Positions 15,797 through 23,964 of a stretch of 32,181 nucleotides of DNA are shown here, piece after piece. Within the stretch, counting starts at the first letter, position 1. Each line of letters begins with the position of its first letter. Both the position numbers and the translations under genes were made by a program. This DNA comes from Lentisphaerota bacterium (GTDB lineage Bacteria > Verrucomicrobiota > Lentisphaeria > Victivallales > UBA1829). The stretch lies in assembly GCA_015061845.1 (NCBI GenBank), contig SUVT01000026.1, positions 1-32,181 on the forward strand, given 5' to 3'. The notes beneath the pieces are model-generated. The model saw nothing but the letters and a program-made list of their open reading frames with translations, made no database searches and was not told where the DNA came from.

Positions 15797-18136
15797 GTGA
15801 AAGAAAAGATCGATCGGAATTGGAAATTTCATCCCGGCAGCGGAGAAAATGTTTTTTCCGCTGCAGATTTTGATGATTCCGGCTGGCGAGTTTTGGATCT
15901 TCCTCATGACTGGTGTGTGGAAGGAGATTTTTCTCCGGCAAATTATCAGCCGCGTGCTTTTGAAGAAAATCACTTGGAATTTCATTCCGATTCCTATCTT
16001 TCGCGCGGCTGCGGCTGGTACCGGAAAACATTGGATATTCCGCAGATCTTTCCTGAACAGCAAGTGTTCCTTGAATTTGAAGGCGTTTTCGGCGAAAGTA
16101 CCGTTTATGCTGACGGTATGAAAATCGGTGAAAACCGTTCCGGTTATGCAGGGGCAATTTTTGATTTGACTGCCGCTGCAGCCGGAAAAAACAGTATTGA
16201 AATCGCAGTGGAAGTTTCTGCAGAGCGGATGCAGGGCTGGTGGTATGAAGGTGCCGGGATCTACCGTCATGTTCACTTGATCGTCAAGCCTGCATGTGCT
16301 TTTGAACCGTGGGGCGTTGCAGTTGCGACACCTGAAATCTCAAAAAGTTCAGCCACTGTAAAAATCACGGCTGAACTGCAGTCAAAAAAAACGTTTTCTG
16401 CAGCAGATGGCATTTGTACTTTCCGGATCCTCGATCCCAATGGAAAATGCTCTGCGGAAACAACAGTTAAAATCGAGTCCGCAAGTTTGGAAAACGGAAA
16501 AATCAAAACGGCGTTGACCGTCAATGATCCGGTTCTCTGGGATGTGACAGCTCCGAATCTTTATACATTGACAGCGGAACTCAGCACATCAGCGGGAAAA
16601 GACAGCGCAGAGATTCCTTTCGGGATCCGTTATTTTGAATTTACAGCCGATGACGGTTTTTATCTGAACGGACGGAAACTGCAGTTGCGCGGAGGGAACA
16701 TTCACCATGATTTCGGCGGACTCGGGACGGCATTGCCTGACCGGGCTCACTGGAAAAATGTGGAAGTCCTCAAAGAGATGGGGGCAAACATGATCCGCTC
16801 CTCTCACAATCCGGCTGCTCCGGCATTGATGGAGGCATGTGACCGGCTGGGGATGCTTCTCTGGGCTGAAACCAGAAATCTGCATACAGATAACGGCGCA
16901 GAAGCCGATTTGACTGCCTTGATCCGGCGGGACAGAAATCATCCGTCCATCATTCTCTGGGGGCTTGCGAACACTGCCGGTGCCAGAAACGGAAATGATT
17001 CTCTGACCGTTCACTTGCAGAAACTGCATGATCTTGCCCATCAGCTTGATCCGGAACGGTTGACGGCTGTCGCACTGGAAGGCAATGCCGATGCCAACGC
17101 AAACGGTTTTGCCTGCGTGACTGATGTCGTCGGTTACAACGGCGGCGGAATGGCGATCACCGATAGAGATCACCGTTTGTTTCCTGACAGAAAAATCATG
17201 GTCAGTGAATATGCGTCCGGTCGCGGAGCAAGGGGGATTTATGAGGAGGAGCCTGTCAAAAAAGATCAGGAAATGGAAGTCCTTGGCGATGGACGGACCT
17301 TTGCACGAAACGGGAAATACAACACAGAATACAATCTTATCAACTCTCACGAAAGAGAGTGGGAATATACCGATCTGCGTCCATACCTCGCGGGCGGCTT
17401 GATGTGGTCGGCAATTGAATACCGTGGAGAAACCTGCGGTTGGCCGGTCGTGACAAGTCAGTTCGGAGTGCTGGATATCTGCCGGTTCCCGAAAGATTGT
17501 TTTTACTATTACAAAAAAATGTGGTCAGAAGAACCGGTACTGCATATTTTCCCCCACTGGACCCATCCCGGAAAAGAGGGAGAAAATATCACTCTCTATG
17601 CGTTCACAAACTGTGATTTTGTTGAGCTGGAATTGAACGGAAAGAAGATCCCCGGGTTCCCGGAATTTCTCCAGAGAGGGTGTACTCGTCCCCGTATCTG
17701 GTGGGATATTCCTTATGAACCGGGAACGCTGGTCGCGATCGGTAAAAACAACGGAAAAGAAGTTTGCCGTGAAGTTCTGCGGACAGCGGGAGCCCCGGCG
17801 CAGCTCCGTCTGACACCCGACCGGACAGTTCTTTCTGCAGATGGGGAAGATATTTCTTTTATCAGGATCGATGTTCTGGATGAAAACGGAACGGTTGTTC
17901 CTGATGCGGCTGTTCGCCTGGAATTTGCGGTGGAAGGTGCAGGAAAACTGCGTGGTGTGTGTTCCGGAGATCCGAAAAGTCATGAGTCGGAACAGGCTTC
18001 TTTTGTCAAAACATTCAGCGGTTCTGCTCTGGCGATCGTCCAGAGTCTGCCGGATATGGAAGGAGAGATCTGCTTTACAGCAAAGGCTGAATCTCTCAAG
18101 ACAGCGGAATGTATTTTGAAAAGTGAGATGGAATAG
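15797..18136 (+). CDS. GH2-family glycoside hydrolase lacking the usual acid/base glutamate
   Basis: A 779-residue GH2 protein. It has a sugar-binding jelly roll (about 1-165, with DLPHDW and GWYRK), an Ig-like domain (about 170-280), a TIM barrel from about 285 (RGGNIHHDFGGLG, MIRSSHNP at 332-339), a DUF4982-like segment (about 600-660) and a C-terminal Ig-like domain. No signal peptide, so cytoplasmic. Where GH2 enzymes read WxxGNE, this one reads WGLANT: Asn392 is kept but the acid/base Glu is Thr393. The likely nucleophile Glu471 (VSEYA) is kept. It may be inactive, use an outside acid, or act on activated substrates. A GTG start is chosen because AAGGAG lies 8 bp before it; an in-frame ATG at 15740 would overlap the RdgC-like gene and has no such site. 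Confidence 0.85.
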   Translation: MKEKIDRNWKFHPGSGENVFSAADFDDSGWRVLDLPHDWCVEGDFSPANYQPRAFEENHLEFHSDSYLSRGCGWYRKTLDIPQIFPEQQVFLEFEGVFGESTVYADGMKIGENRSGYAGAIFDLTAAAAGKNSIEIAVEVSAERMQGWWYEGAGIYRHVHLIVKPACAFEPWGVAVATPEISKSSATVKITAELQSKKTFSAADGICTFRILDPNGKCSAETTVKIESASLENGKIKTALTVNDPVLWDVTAPNLYTLTAELSTSAGKDSAEIPFGIRYFEFTADDGFYLNGRKLQLRGGNIHHDFGGLGTALPDRAHWKNVEVLKEMGANMIRSSHNPAAPALMEACDRLGMLLWAETRNLHTDNGAEADLTALIRRDRNHPSIILWGLANTAGARNGNDSLTVHLQKLHDLAHQLDPERLTAVALEGNADANANGFACVTDVVGYNGGGMAITDRDHRLFPDRKIMVSEYASGRGARGIYEEEPVKKDQEMEVLGDGRTFARNGKYNTEYNLINSHEREWEYTDLRPYLAGGLMWSAIEYRGETCGWPVVTSQFGVLDICRFPKDCFYYYKKMWSEEPVLHIFPHWTHPGKEGENITLYAFTNCDFVELELNGKKIPGFPEFLQRGCTRPRIWWDIPYEPGTLVAIGKNNGKEVCREVLRTAGAPAQLRLTPDRTVLSADGEDISFIRIDVLDENGTVVPDAAVRLEFAVEGAGKLRGVCSGDPKSHESEQASFVKTFSGSALAIVQSLPDMEGEICFTAKAESLKTAECILKSEME

Positions 18137-18154
18137 AATTTTTCTGTTCAGGAT

Positions 18155-18182
18155 TTGAAAAGAACATGAACGGTGCTATAGT
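18155..18182 (+). promoter_or_regulatory. Promoter of the NfeD-like gene and tsaE
   Basis: TTGAAA (18155-18160), a 16-bp spacer, and TATAGT (18177-18182) preceded by TGC, an extended -10. It lies 36 bp before the ATG and after the GH2 stop, so it starts a new transcript. Confidence 0.65.
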
Positions 18183-18218
18183 AAAACCGGAATCTTATCA
18201 GACATCAGGAGGTGACAG

Positions 18219-18788
18219 ATGATACAGAATTTTTTCAGTACAGTCAGCACATTTTTTGCTGGTGATACCGTGATGAGTCTCTATTGGGGACTTGCTGTTG
18301 GCGGCTCTCTGTTTTTTATCCTGAACCTTATCTTTGCTTCCATTGGCGGTCCCGATGATTCTGCGGATGGAGCAGAGGATGTTGTTGATGCCGATATTGC
18401 AGACTTTCATTTTCTGAGTTTGCGTGCCGTTCTTGCTTTTATCAGTATTTTCGGATGGAGCGGAGTCCTTTGGGGAGATCACGGGTTCTGGGGATTTCTT
18501 GCTGCCTTTGTGTTCGGTTTGATCGCAATGAGTTTGACTGCATGGGTGATCTGGGGAATGATGCACCTCCAGCAATCCGGCAACGTTAAGACAGAAGATA
18601 TTGTCGGGAAGACAGGAACCGTTTACATGAAGATCCCCGGCGGCAGTGTTTATGGTAAAGTGACAGTTTCAGTTGGTGGTTCAACACGGGAAATTACGGC
18701 GATTGCTGCCGATGAAATTCCCCAGGGGACGTTAGTCCGTGTCGTTGAAGCTGTTAATGAAACCCTCTATCGAGTAGAAAAAATTTGA
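18219..18788 (+). CDS. NfeD-like membrane protein with OB-fold tail
   Basis: A 189-residue protein with three hydrophobic segments (about 19-41, 66-84, 88-114), an acidic loop between the first two, and a C-terminal soluble domain (about 120-189: DIVGKTGTVYMKIPGGSVYGKVTV) that fits the NfeD OB-fold. The layout resembles the YqiJ/YuaF (NfeD1b) type, which works with flotillin/SPFH proteins in membrane organisation; no flotillin gene is in view. The ribosome-binding site AGGAGGTGA is near perfect, suggesting strong translation. It is followed after 12 bp by tsaE. Confidence 0.78.
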   Translation: MIQNFFSTVSTFFAGDTVMSLYWGLAVGGSLFFILNLIFASIGGPDDSADGAEDVVDADIADFHFLSLRAVLAFISIFGWSGVLWGDHGFWGFLAAFVFGLIAMSLTAWVIWGMMHLQQSGNVKTEDIVGKTGTVYMKIPGGSVYGKVTVSVGGSTREITAIAADEIPQGTLVRVVEAVNETLYRVEKI

Positions 18789-18800
18789 CCCTTTGAGAAG

Positions 18801-19235
18801 ATGATGAACGAATTTACAACACATTCTCCGGAAGAAACGGAAAAATATGCCGGTGAACTGGCAAAATCTTTGAAACGCGGAACTGTTCTGCTCTTGTTCG
18901 GCGGACTTGGTGCCGGAAAAACTGCATTTACCCGCGGCTTTGCCCGTGGGCTTGGCATTACGGAACCTGTTTCCAGTCCGACGTTTACCATCGTGCAGGA
19001 GTATGTGATCCCCGCTGGGGGTATGCTTTACCACATGGATCTTTACCGGATCGATGACCCGGATGCCGCTCTTGCGTTCGGGATCGATGAGTTTCTGGAA
19101 GATCCGAACGCTTACTGTGTGATTGAGTGGCCCGAACGCGGAGAGGGGCTTTATCCTCCCGGTAAAACCATCCGGATCGATGTTATCCGTGATGAAAAAG
19201 AGCCTGAAACCCGGACATTCCGGATCCAGGCATGA
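18801..19235 (+). CDS. tsaE: TsaE, ATPase of tRNA threonylcarbamoyladenosine synthesis
   Basis: TsaE works with TsaB and TsaD to add the threonylcarbamoyl group to A37 of ANN-decoding tRNAs. The 144-residue protein has the Walker A motif GGLGAGKT at 34-41, SSPTFTIVQEY, the HMDLYRI segment and VIEWPER, all family hallmarks. Two adjacent ATG codons (18801, 18804) are possible starts; the first is taken. It is probably cotranscribed with the NfeD-like gene. Confidence 0.95.
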   Translation: MMNEFTTHSPEETEKYAGELAKSLKRGTVLLLFGGLGAGKTAFTRGFARGLGITEPVSSPTFTIVQEYVIPAGGMLYHMDLYRIDDPDAALAFGIDEFLEDPNAYCVIEWPERGEGLYPPGKTIRIDVIRDEKEPETRTFRIQA

Positions 19236-19284
19236 TCAGATTCAAACTGGTCTGTCAAAGTTTCAGGATCAAAGGCGGGCAGGG

Positions 19285-19316
19285 CGCCGGAATAATATTT
19301 GAAAACCGGCGTATTA
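19285..19316 (+). terminator. Weak candidate terminator after tsaE
   Basis: A 6-bp stem (CGCCGG at 19285-19290 with CCGGCG at 19306-19311) and a 15-nt loop, followed by an AT-rich stretch with a delayed T5. It lies between two convergent genes. Confidence 0.3.
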
Positions 19317-19808
19317 AAATTTTTGCGGTCTGAGTTCACTTTTCAGGTAAAGCGGATGCTTCGGAGTTCCGTCTTTGGAAAGTTCCATGTACCGCAAATC
19401 GCAGGGAAGTTCCCGGAGATAGGCAAGAACATGATCCTGCCGATCCATGAATTTTCCATGAAGCCCCCAGGCGCAGACGACCATTTTTGATTCCATGGCA
19501 ATTTTTTTGATCCAGTAATCATTTTCCGGTCCGATAGGATCTTCTGCTGCACGCATGACTTTCGGATCCGTTGCCCGGTAGGCAAAAAGATTCAGCATAT
19601 AAAACGTATTGCAGCCCATATCACGGGTATAACCTCTGATCCGGCGCAATGTCGGGTCAAGCTGATTTTCATCGGCAGTGGAAGGGTTCAATGCGATCCA
19701 TGCGATTGCCCGTTCTTCCGGATCAAGCAGATCCCGCCAGGTATGTTTCAAAAGATATCTCCACTTCCTGCATGGGGAAAACACACAGGGATTTCCGCTT
19801 TCATTCAT
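19314..19808 (-). CDS. DUF1643 family protein
   Basis: A 164-residue protein with the DUF1643 pattern: WIALNPSTADE, DPTLRRIRGY, NLFAYRATDP, DPIGPEND, VVCAWG and the C-terminal GTPKHPLYL. Its biochemical function is not established. A GGAGA site lies 7 bp before the ATG. It has its own promoter, divergent from the Ogt gene. Confidence 0.88.
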   Translation of the reverse strand: MNESGNPCVFSPCRKWRYLLKHTWRDLLDPEERAIAWIALNPSTADENQLDPTLRRIRGYTRDMGCNTFYMLNLFAYRATDPKVMRAAEDPIGPENDYWIKKIAMESKMVVCAWGLHGKFMDRQDHVLAYLRELPCDLRYMELSKDGTPKHPLYLKSELRPQKF

Positions 19809-19834
19809 TGTACAATCTCCGTTAAATTTCAGGT

Positions 19835-19863
19835 ATAATACCCGCCTTTTCCATCTTTTTCAA
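19835..19863 (-). promoter_or_regulatory. Promoter of the DUF1643 gene
   Basis: On the minus strand: TTGAAA (19858-19863), a 17-bp spacer, and TATTAT (19835-19840), both 5 of 6 to consensus, about 27 bp before the ATG. Confidence 0.65.
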
Positions 19864-19893
19864 GTGGCTGAGAGGAAAAATGACTTTTTTTCT

Positions 19894-19918
19894 TGACTTT
19901 TTCAAGTCACGTTATAAA
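19894..19918 (+). promoter_or_regulatory. Palindrome and candidate promoter region of the Ogt gene
   Basis: A palindrome (TGACTT at 19894-19899, TTTC spacer, AAGTCA at 19904-19909) precedes TATAAA (19913-19918). A TTGACT overlapping the palindrome is only 14 bp from TATAAA, short for a standard promoter. Regulation at this site is conjecture. Confidence 0.3.
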
Positions 19919-19946
19919 TTATTCCCGGGAATAGAGAGAATTGATT

Positions 19947-20471
19947 ATGACAGAGATAAAAATTTATTCAACGGAGATAGCATCACCCCTTGGAATGTTG
20001 ACGCTTGCTTCTGACGGCGTTTCTCTAACCGGGCTCTGGTTTGAAGGGCAAAAGCATTTCGGGGGTGCATTCGTTCAGCCTTTTACGGAGCGGTGTGATC
20101 TTCCGGTGTTCCGTTCAGCAGAGTTGTGGCTCAAAGAGTATTTTGCAGGCAGAAAACCTGCTCCTTCCGCATTGCCGTTGACTCTGTATGGCACGGAATT
20201 CCAGAAAAAAGTCTGGACGTTGCTTGGAGAGATCCCGTATGGAGAAACAGTTACTTATGGTTGGCTTGCTGAGAGAGTTTCTGAGCTGTCGGGAAATGCG
20301 CCCTGTGCCAGAGCTGTCGGCGGTGCAGTGGGGAAAAATCCGGTCTCAATTATATTGCCCTGTCACCGGGTTGTCGGGATGAATGGAGCCATGACTGGTT
20401 TCGCTGCCGGATTGGAGCGAAAACGATATCTGCTTTCTTTGGAAAATTGCCTTGACAAATTAATGATGTGA
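19947..20471 (+). CDS. ogt: Methylated-DNA-protein-cysteine methyltransferase
   Basis: It removes methyl groups from O6-methylguanine (and O4-methylthymine) by transferring them to its own cysteine. The 174-residue protein has the active site LPCHRVVG with Cys139, the helix-turn-helix region FQKKVWTLLGEIPYGETVTYG, and an N-terminal ribonuclease-like domain. No Ada-type regulatory domain is present. An ATG at 19947 with a GAGAGA site is chosen over a TTG two codons upstream. The next promoter lies inside its last codons. Confidence 0.95.
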   Translation: MTEIKIYSTEIASPLGMLTLASDGVSLTGLWFEGQKHFGGAFVQPFTERCDLPVFRSAELWLKEYFAGRKPAPSALPLTLYGTEFQKKVWTLLGEIPYGETVTYGWLAERVSELSGNAPCARAVGGAVGKNPVSIILPCHRVVGMNGAMTGFAAGLERKRYLLSLENCLDKLMM

Positions 20472-20479
20472 TGTATATT
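20452..20479 (+). promoter_or_regulatory. Promoter of the HD-domain membrane protein gene
   Basis: A perfect TTGACA (20452-20457), a 16-bp spacer, and TATATT (20474-20479). The -35 and most of the spacer overlap the last codons of ogt. The leader would be about 17 nt. Confidence 0.65.
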
Positions 20480-20502
20480 ACTGAAGAGTCAAGGTAAGAG
20501 TT

Positions 20503-21336
20503 ATGGAATATCGCAAGGGTGATATCGTGGATCCAATAGATATCATAAAGTATTTTTATCCGCAAGATACCATGTTGCGGAAATTATTGATATGGCACAG
20601 CGAGCAGGTTCGCGATAAGGCCCTTCAGATCGCAAAATATAACAAAAAGCTGAATCTTGATACAGAAATTCTGGTCAATGGTGCGATGCTCCACGATATC
20701 GGAATTGGAAAATGCCGTGCCAAAGATATCTTCTGTCTTGGAACCGAGCCTTATATCAAACACGGGATCCTCGGGGCAAAAATGCTTCGGGAATACGGCA
20801 GGGAAAATGGATTGGATCTTGAAGTTTATGCCCGTATTTGTGAACGGCATACCGGAAGTGGTTTGACTGCCGCAGAGATCAAAGAGAGCGGTTTGCCTTT
20901 GCCGGAAGAAGATTTTCTTCCTGAAACGCCCGAAGAAAAAGTGATTTGTCTTGCAGATAAATTCTATTCAAAGTCCGGAAACGGTAAGGAAAAGAAGCTG
21001 AAGACGGTTGTCCGTTCCATGGAAAAATTCGGAGATGGCCCGGTGCATCGTTTCCTTGCTCTCTGCCGGGAATTCCACATGCAGAAGATCCCGCCTGTCA
21101 CGACCGCGTTTATGGAAGCCCTTGCTTTTATCGTTCTTGATATTTTAATTGCGTTTTTTACGATCTGTCTTTGTCCCTATTGGAAAAGTCTTTTCCTGGT
21201 CAAAATTGTTTTTATCTTAGTTTTCTTTTTGCGGACATATTATTTTTACCGGAAACGCCTCTTGCTGCGCCAGGATGTCTGGCTTTATCAGATATTTTAC
21301 TTTATTCTCGTGGCAATAACTTCGCTGATCCATTGA
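20503..21336 (+). CDS. HD-domain phosphohydrolase-like protein with C-terminal membrane helices
   Basis: A 277-residue protein. Residues about 25-160 form an HD domain with the likely metal ligands His32, His64-Asp65 (MLHDIGIG) and Asp152 (CLADKFYS), plus His87 and His116. This resembles the HDIG-type phosphohydrolases, whose substrates are often nucleotides or cyclic dinucleotides. Three hydrophobic segments follow at about 203-224, 229-249 and 260-276, so the HD domain is tethered to the membrane by its C-terminus. I know no well-characterised protein with this order. The substrate cannot be inferred. The stop is directly followed by the T-tract array. Confidence 0.75.
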   Translation: MEYRKGDIVDPIDIIKYFYPQDTMLRKLLIWHSEQVRDKALQIAKYNKKLNLDTEILVNGAMLHDIGIGKCRAKDIFCLGTEPYIKHGILGAKMLREYGRENGLDLEVYARICERHTGSGLTAAEIKESGLPLPEEDFLPETPEEKVICLADKFYSKSGNGKEKKLKTVVRSMEKFGDGPVHRFLALCREFHMQKIPPVTTAFMEALAFIVLDILIAFFTICLCPYWKSLFLVKIVFILVFFLRTYYFYRKRLLLRQDVWLYQIFYFILVAITSLIH

Positions 21337-21384
21337 TTTTTTTTGCTTTTTTTTGTAAAAAATTCATTTTTTTTCATTTTTTTT
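21337..21384. promoter_or_regulatory. Helically phased T/A-tract array (probable curved DNA)
   Basis: T8 runs start at 21337, 21347, 21367 and 21377, and an A6 run at 21357, so tracts recur every 10 bp. Phased A-tracts bend DNA. The array ends 13 bp before the -35 of the cold-shock gene promoter, where an UP-element or bend could act. T-runs directly after the HD gene stop may also aid termination, but there is no clear stem. Confidence 0.7.
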
Positions 21385-21396
21385 AGTTTACCCCCC

Positions 21397-21425
21397 TTTA
21401 CAATTTATAAAAACTATTGCATAAT
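21397..21425 (+). promoter_or_regulatory. Promoter of the cold-shock gene
   Basis: TTTACA (21397-21402), a 17-bp spacer, and CATAAT (21420-21425), each 5 of 6 to consensus. It would start transcription near 21432. Confidence 0.6.
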
Positions 21426-21431
21426 AAGTAG

Positions 21432-21631
21432 CGTGAGAACATCCGATGCGGTAAAATTGCGCGGTTGTGACACTGGTTTGTAGTATGCTGAAAAGATGAT
21501 ATGAAATGAGCGTTTTATGAGATATTTCATCGATTCACCAGATTTTCTGTTACTTCATCAGTGTTTTGAACTATCAGTTTAATTGTTCCGCAGATGATCT
21601 CGTTAAATTTTTAAAGAGAGAGTAGAGAGAA
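21432..21631 (+). promoter_or_regulatory. Long 5' leader of the cold-shock gene
   Basis: About 200 nt lie between the predicted start and the ATG with no reading frame of note. A 7-bp inverted repeat (ATGAAAT at 21501-21507, ATTTCAT at 21524-21530) is visible. In E. coli, cspA has a leader of about 160 nt that acts as an RNA thermosensor; a similar role here is inference from length and position only. Confidence 0.45.
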
Positions 21632-21847
21632 ATGGCTGAAAAAGAACAAGGTAAAGTCAAATGGTTTAACAATGCCAAGGGGTACGGATTTATTGAAAGA
21701 GCCTCCGGCGGAGACATTTTCGTACATTATAGCTCTGTCAAGATTGATGGCTATCGTACACTGAAGGAAGGTCAGACTGTGGAATTCATTGTCTCCCAGG
21801 GAGATAAAGGTCTTCAGGCTGATGAAGTTGTTCCGGTTGCGGAATAA
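21632..21847 (+). CDS. CspA-family cold-shock protein
   Basis: A 71-residue cold-shock domain protein, a single-stranded nucleic-acid-binding beta barrel acting as an RNA chaperone. RNP1 (KGYGFI, 16-21) and RNP2 (DIFVHY, 28-33) are intact, as is the N-terminal GKVKWFNNAKG. Length is typical. It is monocistronic, with its own promoter, leader and terminator. Whether it is cold-induced or constitutive cannot be read from the protein. Confidence 0.96.
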   Translation: MAEKEQGKVKWFNNAKGYGFIERASGGDIFVHYSSVKIDGYRTLKEGQTVEFIVSQGDKGLQADEVVPVAE

Positions 21848-21872
21848 GTTCATTCTTCTCATTGGAAAAAGC

Positions 21873-21903
21873 GGCAAGTCATAAAAGACTTGCCCTTTTT
21901 TTT
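21873..21903 (+). terminator. Intrinsic terminator of the cold-shock gene
   Basis: A perfect 8-bp stem (GGCAAGTC at 21873-21880, GACTTGCC at 21887-21894), a 6-nt loop and eight T. Confidence 0.92.
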
Positions 21904-21926
21904 GTCCGGAATTCCTTTGAAAAATT

Positions 21927-21971
21927 GGACAAATGTCCCTGATTGTCGCACTTTTTGAGACATTTTGACAC
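21927..21971. promoter_or_regulatory. Candidate activator-binding region upstream of htpG
   Basis: A palindrome GGACA-AA-TGTCC (21927-21938) is followed by further TGTC and GACA half-sites near 21944, 21957 and 21965. The region lies 35-80 bp upstream of the sigma-54-type promoter, where enhancer-binding activators often bind. The assignment is inference. Confidence 0.4.
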
Positions 21972-22004
21972 AGTTGTTTCCATTCTTTCTGCCTGAACCA
22001 TTCT

Positions 22005-22020
22005 TGGCATGATTTTTGCT
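22005..22020 (+). promoter_or_regulatory. Sigma-54-type (-24/-12) promoter of htpG-dnaJ
   Basis: TGGCATGATTTTTGCT matches the RpoN consensus TGGCACG-N4-TTGCW at every fixed position but one (T for C). The GG at 22006-22007 and GC at 22018-22019 have the required spacing. Transcription would start near 22031, about 30 nt before the ATG. No good TTGACA/TATAAT pair was seen in this gap. Confidence 0.65.
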
Positions 22021-22060
22021 AATACATTTTATGTAAAAACAAATCATAAGGAGTTATTTT

Positions 22061-23959
22061 ATGGAAAACAGAGTATTTCAGACAGAAGTCAAACAGCTTT
22101 TGCACATGATGATCCATTCGATCTATTCCAACAAGGAGATTTTTCTCCGTGAATTGATCGCCAATGCCGCGGATGCTATCGATAAGGCTCGTTTCGAGTC
22201 TCTCACAAACCCGGAATTCTCTCAGGACTGGGAAATCCGGATCAGCCCGGATAAGACAGCCGGAACTTTGACCATCTCCGATAACGGGATCGGTATGACC
22301 AAAGATGAAATCATTAAAAACCTCGGAACCATTGCCCATTCCGGAACAAAGGCATTCATGGAAGCAATGCAGAATGCTAAAGAAGGGCAGAGTTCCCCGG
22401 AACTTATCGGACAGTTCGGGGTCGGATTCTATTCCGCATTCATGGTCGCTGATAAAGTCACCGTGGAAAGCTGCAAAGCCGGCGGAAAAGAAGCTGTCCG
22501 TTGGGAATCCAGCGGAGAAGAATCCTTCTCCATTGCAGAAGGTACACGCACGTCTCAGGGTACTTCCATCACACTGCACCTCAAAGATGATGCCAAAGAA
22601 TATCTTGAAAACTGGCAGATCTCTACGATCGTCAAGAAATATTCCGACTTTATCGAACACCCCGTCAAGATGCTGCAAACTGTCAAGGATAAAGACGGAA
22701 AAGATATCATGGAAGATAAGGTTCTGAACTCCAGAACTGCCATCTGGCTCCGTCCCCAGTCCGAAGTCAAAGACGAAGAATACACCAGTTTCTACAACCA
22801 TCTGACCGGACATTACGATGAACCCATTGCCCGGATCAATTACAGTGCGGAAGGTGCAACCGAATTCAAAGCATTGCTTTACATTCCTTCCCAGTGTCCT
22901 TTTGACTTCCATTTCCCCGGAAGAAAAAGCACCGATCTTCAGCTCTATATCCGCCGGGTATTCATCTCCGATGATTGCAAAGGATTGGTTCCCAATTACT
23001 TGAGATTTGTTGCAGGGGTTGTCGATTCTTCCGATCTTCCGCTGAATATTTCCCGCGAAACACTGCAGGATAACCCCATGATCGGAAAGATCAACAAGGC
23101 TGTCACAAAACGGATCCTCACCGAACTTGATAATCTGTTGAAAAACAAGCGTGAAGAATACACTGAATTCTTCAAGAACTTCGGTCCGCAGCTGAAAGAA
23201 GGAACTCATGAAGATTATGCCAATGCAGAAAAACTGCGGAATCTTCTTCTGTTTGAAACCCTTAACAAACCTGCTGCCGAATATTCCACTTTGAAAGAAT
23301 ATGTCGCAGCAATGCCCGCAGACCAGAAAGAGATCTATTATATGACCGGCGACAGCCGCGAATATATGGAAGCCTCTCCCCATATCGAAAGTTTCAAGAA
23401 AGCCGGTTATGACGTTCTGATGATGCATGAACCCATTGATGAATGGGTCGTTCAGGCAATTCCGGAATATGAAGGCAAGAAGCTCGTTTCTGTGGCAAAG
23501 GCAAAGATCTCTGCAGACTCCGCTGCAATGAAAGAGCTGAACGAAAAAGCCGAAAAAGCAGCACAGGAACAGGGCGGAAAAGACCTGATTTCCAAGATCA
23601 AAGAAGTTCTGGCAGACAAAGTCAAAGATGTCCGTTTCTCCGGCGCAATGACTGAAAGCGTCAGCCGTCTTTCCGGCGAAGAAAATGATCCCAGCCCCCA
23701 CATGCAGCGGATCATGAAAGCTCTGAACCAGCCAGTTATGGAAGTGAAACGGATCCTTGAACTGAACCCGTCTCATCCATTGATCAGCGGCTTGACCAAA
23801 CTGGTGGAAAAAGATCCTGCCAATCCGAAGGTCAGTGAGTATGCGGAGCTGCTGTATGATCAGGCTCTTCTCGCAGAAGGAAGTCCGCTGCCGGATCCCG
23901 CAAAATTTGCAAAACGTGCTGCCTCCCTCATGGCTGAAAGCATCGAAAAAGAGATCTGA
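22061..23959 (+). CDS. htpG: HtpG, bacterial Hsp90 chaperone
   Basis: A cytoplasmic ATP-dependent dimeric chaperone that remodels client proteins with the DnaK system. The 632-residue length matches the family. The N-terminal GHKL ATPase motifs are present: ELIANAADA with catalytic Glu31, DNGIGMT at 74-80 and GQFGVGFYS at 117-125. The middle-domain NISRETLQ supplies the ATP-contacting Arg. An AAGGAG site lies 7 bp before the ATG. dnaJ follows after 5 bp, so the two are cotranscribed, apparently from a sigma-54-type promoter. Confidence 0.97.
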   Translation: MENRVFQTEVKQLLHMMIHSIYSNKEIFLRELIANAADAIDKARFESLTNPEFSQDWEIRISPDKTAGTLTISDNGIGMTKDEIIKNLGTIAHSGTKAFMEAMQNAKEGQSSPELIGQFGVGFYSAFMVADKVTVESCKAGGKEAVRWESSGEESFSIAEGTRTSQGTSITLHLKDDAKEYLENWQISTIVKKYSDFIEHPVKMLQTVKDKDGKDIMEDKVLNSRTAIWLRPQSEVKDEEYTSFYNHLTGHYDEPIARINYSAEGATEFKALLYIPSQCPFDFHFPGRKSTDLQLYIRRVFISDDCKGLVPNYLRFVAGVVDSSDLPLNISRETLQDNPMIGKINKAVTKRILTELDNLLKNKREEYTEFFKNFGPQLKEGTHEDYANAEKLRNLLLFETLNKPAAEYSTLKEYVAAMPADQKEIYYMTGDSREYMEASPHIESFKKAGYDVLMMHEPIDEWVVQAIPEYEGKKLVSVAKAKISADSAAMKELNEKAEKAAQEQGGKDLISKIKEVLADKVKDVRFSGAMTESVSRLSGEENDPSPHMQRIMKALNQPVMEVKRILELNPSHPLISGLTKLVEKDPANPKVSEYAELLYDQALLAEGSPLPDPAKFAKRAASLMAESIEKEI

Positions 23960-23964
23960 CGAAC

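Noticed and set aside
21311-21326. A second sigma-54-like match, TGGCAATAACTTCGCT
   Set aside because: The GG/GC spacing fits, but the -12 part is TCGCT rather than TTGC, and it lies within the HD gene about 300 bp from the next start, with a better promoter between.
21904-22060. A CIRCE (HrcA) element before htpG
   Set aside because: The TTAGCACTC-N9-GAGTGCTAA pattern is absent.
22019-23776. A 585-codon open frame on the minus strand
   Set aside because: It is antisense to htpG, with Phe/Cys-rich composition and no domain or ribosome-binding site.
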